From assembly GCA_003151275.1 (NCBI GenBank), contig PLXC01000060.1, positions 62,001 through 126,000 on the forward strand: a DNA stretch of 64,000 bases, read 5' to 3'. Below the pieces are notes generated by a model. That model worked only from the letters and a program-made list of their open reading frames with translations, ran no database searches and was not told the origin of the DNA. Positions 34,839-45,100 of this stretch are shown here, in pieces (positions within the stretch are counted from its first letter, which is position 1; each line of letters starts with the position of its first letter). This DNA comes from Candidatus Melainabacteria bacterium. Lineage in GTDB: Bacteria; Cyanobacteriota; Vampirovibrionia; Obscuribacterales; Obscuribacteraceae. The position numbers and the translations under genes were made by a program.

Positions 34839-35049
34839 ACTTCGAACCTCTTTACTGTTGCGTTCCTTGCGACGGATGCTCGCCTCAGTTAGTTTCATTA
34901 TTTATGCTCATCAATAAATTGAAATAGTTCGAAAGAGGCACTATTCGGGAACTGGTTTAGCGATCAGCCGTCAACGAAGAGGTAGATTAGTTGGCTGATC
35001 TACTCCCGTCCGCGCCCACGCCTTACAATCAGCGAGTCACTACCCCAAA

Positions 35050-36234
35050 ATGAGATCAGACAAGATCAAATTAGCCCTTATCAGCTGTGGACTCGGCAAT
35101 GTTAATCGAGGCTTTGAAGTCTCGACCGCGCGTTTGTACAAGACACTCAAAGAAAGCAGCACTTTCGATGTGCGGCTTTTCAGCGGCGGCAAACATGAGG
35201 GCGCTAAGTTCATTTGGAACATCCCCAGAGACGAGGTGCAGCGCTCTCCCCTTAATATCTTTAGTCGATTCAATGATCGGCGATTTTGGGAATTTTGCTA
35301 TGGCGTTGAGCAAATCTCATTTGCCCTTTCGCTTTTACCGGACCTTTTCAGCTTTCAACCGGACGTGATTTGGACCAAAGAAGTCCCTTTTGGGTATTTC
35401 CTCGACGCCTATCGGAAAATGTTCGGCTTTAAATACAAAGTCATTTTTGCAAACGGTGGTGCATTTCGGCCACCAACTTATAAAGACTTTGATTTTATCC
35501 AGCATCTGCAATCTGAATCTTATAAAGACGCGATCGATTATGGTTTGCCATCAGAAAAGATGGCCACTCTGACGAACTTTCTTTATTTTCAAAAGTCTTC
35601 GCAGCCGAGAAAAGAATTGCGCTCATCGTTTGGTTATTCGGATAATGACTGGGTGGTCATCTGTGTGGCAGCCTGGAACCGTTATCACAAGCGCATTGAT
35701 TACTTGATTGAGGAGGTGGCTCAGATACCTGATCCGCGAATCAAGTTGATGTTGTGCGGTCATCCAGAACCAGACATAACTTATTTACGCAAACTTGCCG
35801 ATGAGAAATTACCCGGTCGTGTGCAGTGGCTGACTTTGTCAGAGGCAAAGGTGCACGAGGCCCTGCAAGCTGCAGATGCATTTGTTCTCCCCAGCCTCAA
35901 CGAGGGACTCGGCAACGCCATGGCCGAGGCTGCTTTAGCTGAGGTGCCGATAGTCTGCCACAGTCATCCGGCCAGTAGGTTCGTTTTGAAGGACGAAAAG
36001 TGGATAAGCGATCTGTCTCGACCTGGTGGATTAGCAGCCAAGTTGATGGAACTGCAAGTAAATCCTCCGGACAAGGAATCTTTAGCCTCATTAGCAAAGT
36101 CCGTCCACAATGTTTTTAGCGCAGAAGCTCTGTTGCCGCGCTTTTGTGAAATGGTGCAAACAGCTCAAGGCACAAAACCGACTACAGGTGGGCCGCGCGC
36201 GCTTGGAAAATATGATCTCAGAGCCGAAAACTGA
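35050..36234 (+). CDS. GT4-type glycosyltransferase
   Basis: 394 residues, GT-B fold. The C-terminal half has the family 4 donor-binding pattern: VICVAAWNRYHKRIDYLIEE (the GR..KG..-like strand), LMLCGHPEPDITYLRKLADE, VHEALQAADAFVLPSLNEGL and GNAMAEAALAEVPIVCHSHP, which carry the E-x7-E-like donor-site glutamates. No export or membrane segment. It overlaps the start of the MFS gene by 23 bp. The acceptor is unknown; cell-surface sugar assembly is the usual role. Confidence 0.88.
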   Translation: MRSDKIKLALISCGLGNVNRGFEVSTARLYKTLKESSTFDVRLFSGGKHEGAKFIWNIPRDEVQRSPLNIFSRFNDRRFWEFCYGVEQISFALSLLPDLFSFQPDVIWTKEVPFGYFLDAYRKMFGFKYKVIFANGGAFRPPTYKDFDFIQHLQSESYKDAIDYGLPSEKMATLTNFLYFQKSSQPRKELRSSFGYSDNDWVVICVAAWNRYHKRIDYLIEEVAQIPDPRIKLMLCGHPEPDITYLRKLADEKLPGRVQWLTLSEAKVHEALQAADAFVLPSLNEGLGNAMAEAALAEVPIVCHSHPASRFVLKDEKWISDLSRPGGLAAKLMELQVNPPDKESLASLAKSVHNVFSAEALLPRFCEMVQTAQGTKPTTGGPRALGKYDLRAEN

Positions 36235-37822
36235 CGTTGTGACGCACAACGTTCCTAGACAAATTACAAAAAAAAATACTGCAGCAATAATTCTGGGGCT
36301 GCAGCTCATGCTTCTGCTTGCGGCAATCGATCAGACAATTATCAGCACGGCAATGCCGAAAATCGTCACCAACTTGGGCGGCTTTGATCGTTACGCCTGG
36401 GCGACAACCGCCTATTTACTCACGTCTACAATTTCTATCCCCGTTTTTGGCCGACTATCTGATATTTATGGACGCAAACAACTTTTGATTACAGGCGTAT
36501 TGTTGTTTGTTTTTGCTTCCACGCTTTGCGGGTGCTCGGGACTGGTTGCACTGGGAGCTTTGATCGATCCGATGAACCAATTTATTGTCTCCAGAGCCTT
36601 CCAAGGATTGGGGGCGGGAATTGTTCTTGGTTTGTGCTTCTCTGTGGTTGGAGACTTATTTCCGGCGGCACAAAGAGGCAAATATCAAGGTCACTTTGCC
36701 GCTGTATTTGCCTTAGCATCCGTTGTTGGACCAACTCTCGGTGGTTACGTAAGCGACCACCACAGTTGGCGCTGGCTATTTTTCATGAACATACCGATTG
36801 GACTTTTGGCAATTTTTGTTTTCAATCAGGCTTTCCCATCCGACCGCAAAATCGCCCCGAGCGCAAACCTGGACTATCCAGGCGTGATGCTCTTCATCGG
36901 CTCGTTCGTGCCACTACTTTTGGGACTTAGTTGGACCGGCAGCGCGGGATGGACGAGTCTTCTTGTATTGGCATCACTGCTGACGGCATCAGCAATGTCG
37001 GTGCGCTTTGTGATGCGTGAACTGAGAACGCCAGACCCATTTATGAACGTCAGATTGTTTACCAATCCAGTTGTCTCGATCTCTTGCATTTCAGTTTTTG
37101 TCACCGGTATCGGCATGTTCGGCTCAGTGATGTTGTTGCCCATCTTCTTCCAAAGTGTTGTCGGCATGACCGCTGCAAAATCAGGCACATTGTTGACTCC
37201 GCTCATAGTGGTAGTGGCGGTAGCCAGCATCGTTGGTGGTTACTGGATGTCGAAATCGAAGAAATACAAAGCGATAATATTCTCCGGACTGAGCTGCATG
37301 ACCGCAGGCACATTCCTTTTGGCGCGCATACAGCCGCACTCGTCGATCACATACATGCTCTCTAATATGTTGCTAGTGGGCGCTGGACTAGGGCTTCTTT
37401 TACCGATCTACACAGTCGTGATTCAAAACGCTGTCGCGGAAAAAGACATTGGTGCTGTGACCGGCTTCAGTCAATTCTTTCGCTCAGTTGGTGGCACTAC
37501 TGGTGTGGCAGTGTTTGGCACACTGATGCTAAGTTTGTACGAACAGGGATTGAAACAGAGCTCCCTGCTTCATGATAACAATTCGGCTATGCAAGCGCTT
37601 CTTAACAACCCTCTCGAACCAACTAAACTGCGCCGGGGTCTGGAACTACTAACTTTGTCAGGCTCGCAATTGGATGCTGTAATCACAGCGGTTAAAGAAA
37701 CGCTGGTGCATTCTATCGACATCATTTTTTTCCTTTACGGACTTTTGCTTGCTGCGACTCTGGTGGCTACTCTCTTCCTGGCAGAATTACCGCTTCGTGA
37801 GAAGCCGAATGCTGCTGTCTGA
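36212..37822 (+). CDS. MFS multidrug exporter, DHA2 type (14 TM)
   Basis: About 536 residues, a drug:H+ antiporter of the EmrB/QacA type. ATG 36212 gives a short polar N-terminus followed by AIILGLQLMLLLAAIDQTII (helix 1 with the D-x-T-I/V motif); motif A-like GRLSDIYGRKQLL follows helix 2; FQGLGAGIVLGLCFSVVGDL and GPTLGGYVSDHHSWRWLFF match motif C and helix 5/6 of the family. The longer frame from 36110 runs inside the glycosyltransferase gene and is rejected. The 3' end overlaps the convergent receiver-HPt gene by 56 bp. Substrate unknown. Confidence 0.9.
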   Translation: MISEPKTDVVTHNVPRQITKKNTAAIILGLQLMLLLAAIDQTIISTAMPKIVTNLGGFDRYAWATTAYLLTSTISIPVFGRLSDIYGRKQLLITGVLLFVFASTLCGCSGLVALGALIDPMNQFIVSRAFQGLGAGIVLGLCFSVVGDLFPAAQRGKYQGHFAAVFALASVVGPTLGGYVSDHHSWRWLFFMNIPIGLLAIFVFNQAFPSDRKIAPSANLDYPGVMLFIGSFVPLLLGLSWTGSAGWTSLLVLASLLTASAMSVRFVMRELRTPDPFMNVRLFTNPVVSISCISVFVTGIGMFGSVMLLPIFFQSVVGMTAAKSGTLLTPLIVVVAVASIVGGYWMSKSKKYKAIIFSGLSCMTAGTFLLARIQPHSSITYMLSNMLLVGAGLGLLLPIYTVVIQNAVAEKDIGAVTGFSQFFRSVGGTTGVAVFGTLMLSLYEQGLKQSSLLHDNNSAMQALLNNPLEPTKLRRGLELLTLSGSQLDAVITAVKETLVHSIDIIFFLYGLLLAATLVATLFLAELPLREKPNAAV

Positions 37823-38579
37823 GAAAGTTTTTTACTCTGGCAAAGGCACTAGTCAACGCTGAAAATGTATCTTTGGCGTCGTGCCAATCTCTCAATCCGG
37901 CAGCTCTCTCCAGATATAAGCCTAACTTGGCCAAACCTTTTGCTCCCACAGAAGCGCTGGAGCCCTTCAGCTCGTGCGCCATGTGAGCTAAGTTCGAGTC
38001 TTTATGATCCAGAATCGCCTGGTTAATTTCTACAAGTAACTTCTCAGTAGTTTCTACAAAAGTTGCTAACACATCTTGTAAGTCGTCAGCATAAAAGTCC
38101 TCGAGTTCTTCCAGATCAATTGGATCTTCTTCAATCGCTAAGGTGGTCTCAGGTTGTGCATACTTTCTTGCCAACTCCTGATTTTTCAAGACAAAATCTT
38201 TCTGCAACCAATGGTTCAATTTGATTTTCAGCATTTGTCGATCAATTGGTTTGGAGATGTAATCGTCCATGCCAACCGCAATGCAGCGCTCTTTATCGCC
38301 TACCATAGCCAGCGCGGTCACGGCCACGATCGGTGTGTAAGTGCCACGCAATGCCTCCAATTTTCTTATCACCTTAGTCGCTTCAAAGCCATCCATCTCA
38401 GGCATCTGGCAATCCATGAGAATCATCGCGTAGAGCTCTTTCTGGACGGCGTGAATAGCTTTCTGTCCACTATCTACAACCTCTACCGCCAGACCCAATT
38501 GTTGCAACAGAAGAGTGGCCAACTTCTGGTTGACTACATTGTCTTCGACGAGCAAAACTTTCCTGTGTTCTTCACTCAT
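37767..38579 (-). CDS. Receiver-HPt phosphorelay protein
   Basis: 270 residues. N-terminal CheY-like receiver (residues 8-125) with VEDN acidic pocket, phospho-acceptor Asp56 in LMDCQMPEMDG, Thr in AVTAL and Lys in YISKPI. A linker leads to an HPt domain (about 165-260) with the histidine in MAHELKGSSASVG (His202). This is the final element of a multistep phosphorelay, but here the receiver and HPt are on one soluble protein. It is the last gene of a minus-strand run: kinase, receiver, hemerythrin, this gene. No output domain is present, so the downstream target is missing. Start ATG 38579. Overlaps the MFS 3' end. Confidence 0.88.
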   Translation of the reverse strand: MSEEHRKVLLVEDNVVNQKLATLLLQQLGLAVEVVDSGQKAIHAVQKELYAMILMDCQMPEMDGFEATKVIRKLEALRGTYTPIVAVTALAMVGDKERCIAVGMDDYISKPIDRQMLKIKLNHWLQKDFVLKNQELARKYAQPETTLAIEEDPIDLEELEDFYADDLQDVLATFVETTEKLLVEINQAILDHKDSNLAHMAHELKGSSASVGAKGLAKLGLYLERAAGLRDWHDAKDTFSALTSAFARVKNFLRQQHSASHEAVILPGRE

Positions 38580-38748
38580 TCAGCAATCAACCTTTGAGCA
38601 GTCATCTTGTGATCTAACATATTTGGCTTTTGTAATCGAAATCTCTTGAAAAATCAATGAACGATCTAGCGGGCAGTGCCAACTCATGAACTTTGCGCAC
38701 TTACCTAACGATGTAAGGTATCTACAGTATAGCTTCTACAATTGGCTG

Positions 38749-39282
38749 TTAAGCGCAGCGAGTGTGTCGCACCATGACCGAACGCAAATGTCGGTTGTCT
38801 TTTGCTTCCCGTTGACTAGAAAAATTCCTTGACAATTTTTCCTTAAGTTCAATGCGATAACTTTCCATTTTGACCGCGATATTGCTTAGCTGAGCAGATG
38901 CCCACTTATCGGCCTGTTTGAAGAGACTTTCGTCTTTCTTGACGTGTTGCTCAAATCGCTCTGCCAATAACGTCAACGTAGATTCAAGTGGTTCAGAGCT
39001 GGCATAAATGTTTTCCAATTCAAGCATCAGGGCTAACATGAAATAAAAGTCTTTACCGGATTCTGCCAGTTGCTTTGCGTCTACAAGGCGAGAAAGACTG
39101 GGATAAAATACCTGCTGCTCGAGAACCGAGTGGATGCGCAAGTCTAAAAACAGATCAGCGAGGACGCGGTCTTGCTCAGTCTTGTCCGCTTTTTCCAAAC
39201 GTGACAATAACTCTTTGATGTGTCCGTGATCGGCACGCAATATGCCAATGGCTTGTTCACTATCAGGAGCAACGTCCCTCAT
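38749..39282 (-). CDS. Hemerythrin-like protein in phosphorelay cluster
   Basis: 177 residues with the HHE pattern: ILRADHGHIKELLSRLEKAD (H19, H21), LRIHSVLEQQVFYPSLSRL (H51 and E55), and RFEQHVKKDESLFKQAD in the third helix. Such domains bind non-haem di-iron and can sense oxygen or oxidants. It sits between the receiver gene at 39399-39782 (116 bp downstream of it) and the receiver-HPt gene (169 bp upstream of it), all on the minus strand. The location suggests it feeds redox information to the relay, which is inference. The basic C-terminus (HLRSVMVRHTRCA) is unusual. ATG start, SD AGGA. Confidence 0.82.
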   Translation of the reverse strand: MRDVAPDSEQAIGILRADHGHIKELLSRLEKADKTEQDRVLADLFLDLRIHSVLEQQVFYPSLSRLVDAKQLAESGKDFYFMLALMLELENIYASSEPLESTLTLLAERFEQHVKKDESLFKQADKWASAQLSNIAVKMESYRIELKEKLSRNFSSQREAKDNRHLRSVMVRHTRCA

Positions 39283-39398
39283 AGTCCTAACTCCTCGAGC
39301 TTTCTTAATATGTGTTCACTAATGTTGTCGATCAAAAGCCGGAAAAGTTCCCGCTTTGGCTATATCGCACCCGGGCAAAACGGCAATCTACGTGGGTT

Positions 39399-39782
39399 TT
39401 AACTGGCGGCCGGTAACCAGCGATCCAACAGCTCACGTAGCTGACCAAGCATCACCGGCTTGAATATAAAGTCGTCCATGCCAGCGTCTAGGCAACGTTG
39501 TTTATCTGGATTTGCCGTCATGGCAATGATCGGGACGCGCTGGTTTTTCCTTTTGGTCTCCAGTTGGCGGATTGCACTCGTGGCCTCGATGCCGTCCATT
39601 CGTGGCATTTGGATATCCATCAAAATCAATAAGTAATCAACAACTGCTGCTTTCTCAACCGCTTCGCTGCCGTCAGAGACGGCGTGTCCCTCAAAACCGA
39701 GTTTAGCCAATTGCTTTGTAGCCAATAGCCGCAATGTCTCATCGTCTTCAACGACAAGAATCATCTTTGCTTTACTGCTCAT
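39399..39782 (-). CDS. Single-domain response regulator
   Basis: 127 residues, CheY-like receiver: VVEDDETLRLLATKQL with acidic pair, Asp56 in LILMDIQMPRMDG, IIAMTAN and the KPV near the end. There is no output domain. The ATG at 39782 overlaps the histidine kinase stop by 11 bases (AATCATGAGCAGTAA), implying translational coupling, so the kinase and this receiver are natural partners. It closely resembles the receiver half of the 37767-38579 protein in its motif sequence. Confidence 0.92.
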   Translation of the reverse strand: MSSKAKMILVVEDDETLRLLATKQLAKLGFEGHAVSDGSEAVEKAAVVDYLLILMDIQMPRMDGIEATSAIRQLETKRKNQRVPIIAMTANPDKQRCLDAGMDDFIFKPVMLGQLRELLDRWLPAAS

Positions 39783-41421
39783 GATTCTTTTTCTCAACAA
39801 CCTCAAGTGGAACTTCAAACCAAAAATCAGACCCCTGGCCTGCTACTGACGATACACCAATATCACCGGACATAAGTTTGACTAGCCTTCTGCAAATCGA
39901 CAAACCTAGACCAACGCCGCCATATTTTCTGGTATTAGAACCGTCTGCTTGAACAAATGGTTGAAATAAAGTGTCCTGTAGCGCTTGTGGCACGCCAATG
40001 CCGGTGTCACTGATCGTGAAGCGCACCATCATGCCACCGACAAAGTAACGGGCGACGCGGGCGTGAATTTTGATCTGCCCCTTCTCGGTGAATTTGAGTG
40101 CGTTAGAGGTGAAATTAGTGAGCACCTGCTTTATTCTCAATTTGTCGCCAATTAAACTGCTTGGAATCTCCTCATCGACGCTGCATTCAACGGCGATCTT
40201 TTTGTGGGCTGCCGATTGAGAGAGATTTTGCACGCAGTCTTCCAGAAGATCACGCACTTCCAGAATAGTTTTTTCAACGCGCAGTTTCCCAGCTTCTAAT
40301 CTTGAAAAATCCAAGAGTTCATTTACTACCTTCAGCAAATTCTGCGCAGACTCGTAGATATAAGTAGCCAGTTCTTTTTGCTCGCGCTCGAGCCCCATCT
40401 CTAATAACAACTCGGTCATGCCCAACACGCCGCTCATTGGCGTGCGTAATTCATGGCTGATATTCGAAACGAATTGAGACTTCAGTTCTGAAGCCGCTAG
40501 GGCCTCATCACGAGCCGCCAATAGAGCTTCTTCAACTTGTTTGCGTGGTGTTATGTCTCTTAAAACAGCAGCGCCACCCCGTAGTTTGCCCTCTTTGTCA
40601 CGTAGCGGCTGAGCACTGGCGCTGACAGTGATTCCTTCGTTGTGATAAGGAGTGCGAACAAAAAGTTCTAAATCGCGCACCTCTTCACCTTTAATCGCAC
40701 GAGCCAAAGGCAGCTGGTCCTGCGCGTAGCGTGTGACTTTGTCCGGCATAAACAGCCCGTATTTGCCGCGCGCGTTATCTAGCCCATGCAATTTTATCGC
40801 GGCTGGATTGAAGAGCAGCAGCCCACCCACCTCATCAACGGCAATGACGGGATCGCCAATATTGTTCAAAATCAATTCAAGAAGTTCACCTTTTTCGCGC
40901 AGCTGCTCTTCTTTCTGCTGCTCGGCAGTGACATCAAATGCAATACCACCGAGAAGGCATCGCCCGAGGGAATCGATGATTGGGAATTTATGCACCATCC
41001 AACGTCCATTAACGCCTTGAGCATTCGGTAACTCCTCTCTGGCTGACGAAGTCACCTGGTCCTTAAAAATTCCAATTTCTTGAGCGCGAATTTTTTTGGC
41101 CACATCAGCAGGAAGCCAAGCAGAGTCCGTTTTGCCGATAAAGCTGGTGCGCTCAATGCCGAACTGTTTCTCGAATGCGGCGTTGATAAAGACGTAACGT
41201 CCCTGTTCGTCTTTGACGAAACAAGGCGCCGAGCAGTCGCTAATGAAAGTTTTGAACAGTCCAAAATCTCGTGACAGTTCAACAACACCGTGATCTTCGT
41301 TTGCTTCGCTCTTAATTGAGATGGCCTCGATGCTTTTTGCTCGTTCCCTATGTGCGATAGAATTTACCCGCCGGCCAGGTTTAATTTTTTCAGCCTGTTT
41401 AAGTTCTTCCACTGAAATCAC
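39772..41421 (-). CDS. Soluble PAS-PAS sensor histidine kinase
   Basis: 549 residues, no membrane segment. Two PAS domains lie at about 58-170 (CFVKDEQGRYVFINAAFEKQ) and 180-295 (GDPVIAVDEVGGLLLFNPAA). HisKA contains the phospho-His323 in SNISHELRTPMSGVLGM; HATPase motifs are FTSNALKFTEKG (N box), SDTGIGVPQ (G1) and KYGGVGLGLSICRRL (G2). This is the classic BarA/ArcB-like core without receiver or HPt, which are encoded separately downstream. GTG at 41421 or 41412. PAS domains may bind haem, flavin or other cofactors; no cofactor residue can be seen. Confidence 0.92.
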   Translation of the reverse strand: MISVEELKQAEKIKPGRRVNSIAHRERAKSIEAISIKSEANEDHGVVELSRDFGLFKTFISDCSAPCFVKDEQGRYVFINAAFEKQFGIERTSFIGKTDSAWLPADVAKKIRAQEIGIFKDQVTSSAREELPNAQGVNGRWMVHKFPIIDSLGRCLLGGIAFDVTAEQQKEEQLREKGELLELILNNIGDPVIAVDEVGGLLLFNPAAIKLHGLDNARGKYGLFMPDKVTRYAQDQLPLARAIKGEEVRDLELFVRTPYHNEGITVSASAQPLRDKEGKLRGGAAVLRDITPRKQVEEALLAARDEALAASELKSQFVSNISHELRTPMSGVLGMTELLLEMGLEREQKELATYIYESAQNLLKVVNELLDFSRLEAGKLRVEKTILEVRDLLEDCVQNLSQSAAHKKIAVECSVDEEIPSSLIGDKLRIKQVLTNFTSNALKFTEKGQIKIHARVARYFVGGMMVRFTISDTGIGVPQALQDTLFQPFVQADGSNTRKYGGVGLGLSICRRLVKLMSGDIGVSSVAGQGSDFWFEVPLEVVEKKNHEQ

Positions 41422-42157
41422 CCAACCAACTGTCGACTAAATATCAACCTAATAAAGATGCCATGTTCGTCGACTATCAGTGACTATCTTAGATCCTATC
41501 CCAGCTGATTGGAAGTGGAGATAAGGCGCCGATAATTAATATTGTGCGATTACCGAGCGCTGGCTGTGGATGCGCCTCGATGTTCGTTGGCAAATCGTTT
41601 CCGGACAAAAGATTTGACCGATTCATTCATAACTTCTCGCTCAAGCACCGCATGTTCGGAAAGATGGACTCCCGCACCGACTACAGAGTCGCCGTGACAT
41701 CTCCAGATAACTACTGGAGAAACAATTTCTAAAGAAACAAAGACTTCTACGCTCGATTTGAAGCGGTTTTAGAATTGTTGTTCGTAGAGCGTCCCGATTT
41801 GCGGAACCCATCAACAGCAATTTTCAACTCCCTGACGGCGATAATCAACGTTGTAACGAGCGTGACAAAAGATATCACCTTTCGAATAGTTCCAAACATA
41901 TCTTCAGTCTCCATTAACTAAGAGTGAGCTTTGGCTGCATGACGGTTCTGCCAGCGGGTAGTTCCCGAGTTGGAGAACAGCGCCCTGAGCAGAGGGCAAT
42001 TGTTTCGTGTGGACTGGGCGCAAGGGTGGGAACTATCGAGCCTTATTGCTAGTCGAAAAATACATAGAGTAAGGATTGCAACCTGATTACGTCCAAGAGC
42101 TAGAGACAGGATTTATACTGTAGGACTCACCGGTAACGCGGTGCCTGAGGATTTTCT
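41422..42157. other. Intergenic region between kinase and AsmA-like gene
   Basis: 736 bp divergent region. Contains the small minus-strand gene at 41747-41899. The plus-strand ORF at 41544-41732 (62 codons) has no SD and ordinary noncoding composition. Nothing else recognised. The AsmA-like gene has its SD GAGG eight bases before TTG 42158. Confidence 0.5.
41747..41899 (-). CDS. Small membrane protein, 50 aa
   Basis: ATG with GGAG nine to ten bases upstream (GGAGACTGAAGAT before ATG) encodes MFGTIRKVISFVTLVTTLII, then a charged stretch and a Ser/Asn/Arg-rich end (SGRSTNNNSKTASNR). One hydrophobic helix near residues 8-22 with positive charges on both sides. It is too short for standard gene callers. 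Function unknown; SD, start and membrane pattern support it. Confidence 0.55.
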   Translation of the reverse strand: MFGTIRKVISFVTLVTTLIIAVRELKIAVDGFRKSGRSTNNNSKTASNRA

Positions 42158-45100
42158 TTGATAGACCTGCAAAAGCAATCTAGCGAACGCGCAGTCCGTT
42201 CGCCCCGCAAGTCATGGGGGTGGGTGATCGGGATCACGGCAGTTTTGGCTGTTGCACTTTATCTTACCTGTCATTTTTATCTTCAAAAAATTCTCAGCAC
42301 CTGGTCGAAAACCAAACTCGAATATGTGATTGGGCAGAACATGCATCGCCAGGTGCAACTCGGAAGTGTCAGATGGAGCGTTGGTCTGCCAGGAATTATT
42401 TTTCATGCCGACCGAATCACAGTAAACGAACTGAGTGGCAAGCCTTTCGTGATTGCCGGTCCGACAGAGATCGCTGTTGCTCTAATTCCCCTAATTCATA
42501 GCAAAGAATTGATGGTCACTAATGTCAATTTCAACACGCCTGAAATCTGGGCAACACGCCTGACCAACACAAAATGGAACTTCTCTGATCTGCCGCAAAT
42601 GCCAGCCTTAAAGGATTTATCACATCTCAGTGTGCACGGCGGCAAACTCCACGTCACTGACGCCAGAAAAGCGAAAGTGAAACTTGATTTTGATGCAATC
42701 GAAGCAAAGCTGGATCGTCCTTTCTATCGAAAAGGTTGGCCGTTTGCTCTTTCGACAGACCTTAAGCATCCGACTTTTACAACTCACATTGAAGTTGATG
42801 GCACAGGGCATGGTGATCCCAGTGACTGGAAGGATAACGAAGTTACTTTCAATACCAACCTAAAAAAACTGGTATTGGCTGATTTTGTTGATTTCACGGG
42901 GCCGCTGGCCTTGCCTGATATTGGCAACCCGATCAATGCCAGCTTTTCAGGAGAAGGAACGCCAAGCAAAGGCTTTACAGCAAAAGCTTCCATAGAAGCG
43001 CCAAAGTTTACCTTTTCAGCCCAAAAAATCGAACATCTCGGTCCGTTACCCTTCTTGCCTGATAAAGAGGGCGTCTCAGCGCCTTTTGACAAGTCGGATC
43101 TGAAGCTGACTAATGTTCACTTCGAATATCCGCAAGGCAAGCTAGCGATTAAGTCATTCAACGGCGAAGTCCATCTGACCAAACAAAAACTCTCCTTCGA
43201 AAAAGCAAAAGGCAGGTTTGGCCACAGCGAGTTCGAAGCGGATGGTTGGATCGACAGCAACCATAAAGCTGATATTCGCTACCATGGCAAACACATTTAC
43301 TTGGATGAATTCAGGCAAACACTCGAAGCCTTGAAACTACCGGCACCATCGGTGGTGCACCAACCTCTATACGGCACGGTAAAGGAAGCCTTCCTGACAT
43401 TGAAGGGCGACTTGAATGGTCCCGCCGTCACAGTTAACGCTACACCTGACAGACTCTACTACATGCCCAATCAACCCAAGCGACTGTTCGAGTTGGGCGG
43501 TGGCAAAGTGAACTACGACGGCACCACAGCTACCTTTGAAAATTTAACTGGACGACTAGGCAAAGGCACATTCTCGCTTGACGGAAAGTCTGAACTAGGC
43601 GCCTCAGGCAAGGTCGATGTTCGCTTGAATAGTGACAATATCGATTTGGCTGACGTGAAATCTTTGATCAAAGAATTGAAAGTCGATAGTCCTCTCGTCA
43701 AAGAGGAAGCCTTATATGGCGAGATAAGAAGCGCTCGTGGGGAAATTAAGGGCACCATTAAAAACCCATCTATCACCTTGAAAGTGGTGCCAATTAATTT
43801 GTACTATCAACCGACTGACTCGAAGTCACGCGTATTCGAAGTGAATGGCGGAGAAATAGGCATTGTCAATCAAACACTGGATTTCCACGATGCAACTGGC
43901 AACTTGGGAAGTGGGCGCTTCTGGCTGAATGGCACCGCCGGTCCCACGCCTTCATCTGCATTGAACCTGAAGATTCGCGCTGAAAATATCGATCTTTCCA
44001 ACGTAAAAATGTCTCTCCAGTCGATGAAGGTGCAGTCTCCTCTTCTGGCTGAACAACTACTTTACGGCATTGTCAAAAAAGTGGACATGTCTATTCAGGG
44101 CAGCGCAAAATCTCCATTGATCACCATGGTGGCGTATCCCAAAGACCTGACTTATCAACCGCTTGGTTCTAGCCGAGCCGTTCACCTGACTTCGGGCAAA
44201 GTCACTTTTGATCACGACTCGTTAGCCTTGCAAGATGTTGATGTAGCCAGCCCGAGAAGCAAACTACGCACCAGTTTGACGATCAACAACTTGTCGAAGA
44301 CAAGCACGATTTCTTCACTGAGCGTTGATACGCCCGGATTGGACCTAAGTGACTTGCACTCATACCTGGCTGCGCCTCGCACACCAAAAGTGGTGCGCGA
44401 TCGCTATCTACAAGAAATGAAGTACTTCAACATTACCCCGCCGAAAGGCAAGGCTCATGGACATTTTACGGCGACAAGCAAGGGAAGCAATTTTACCATC
44501 TTAGGCGATATGTCTTTCGAAGAGGTCGCTGCTCGAGTGGCTGGATTTCCTATGAACCACGTCAAAGGAAGATTCTTGACGGCCGGTAACAATCTTCGCA
44601 TCGATAATCTCAGTGGCAATCTAGGCAAAACAGACTTTGCTGCGTCCGGTGAAGTTGACAATTTTGCCGATCGTCTGGCCAAATCGTATAACATCAAAGT
44701 CACTGCTCATGTTGATCTGAATGATTTTTTGAATGTCGTGGGTCAGCATGAAAATTCAACCCGCCAACTTATTTCATCAGGACCGGTGCCGATCACTGCC
44801 CAACTTAGTGGCACCGACAAAATGCTTACTGCAGTGTTCCAGGGTTCCGTTCCTGCTGATCAGGAATTCAGTTTTGTCGGTCCGTTTGGTGTGCTGTCGA
44901 AACCGAAAGGGGAGCCTGCCACTGCCTCAGGATCATTGGTACTTCAGGACAACAAAATAAGTCTGCAAAATGTGCAACTACAAGCAGGAATCGCCATCAT
45001 TCGCATTAACGGCACATATTCCTCGCCAACGACTGCCGATGGCGCTCCTGAAATCGATATCACTCTGGATTTGCCCAATCCAATTCAAGCTAAGAGCCTG

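Noticed and set aside
41544..41732. 62-codon plus-strand frame in the kinase/AsmA intergenic region
   Set aside because: No Shine-Dalgarno, no domain pattern, and no supporting neighbour.
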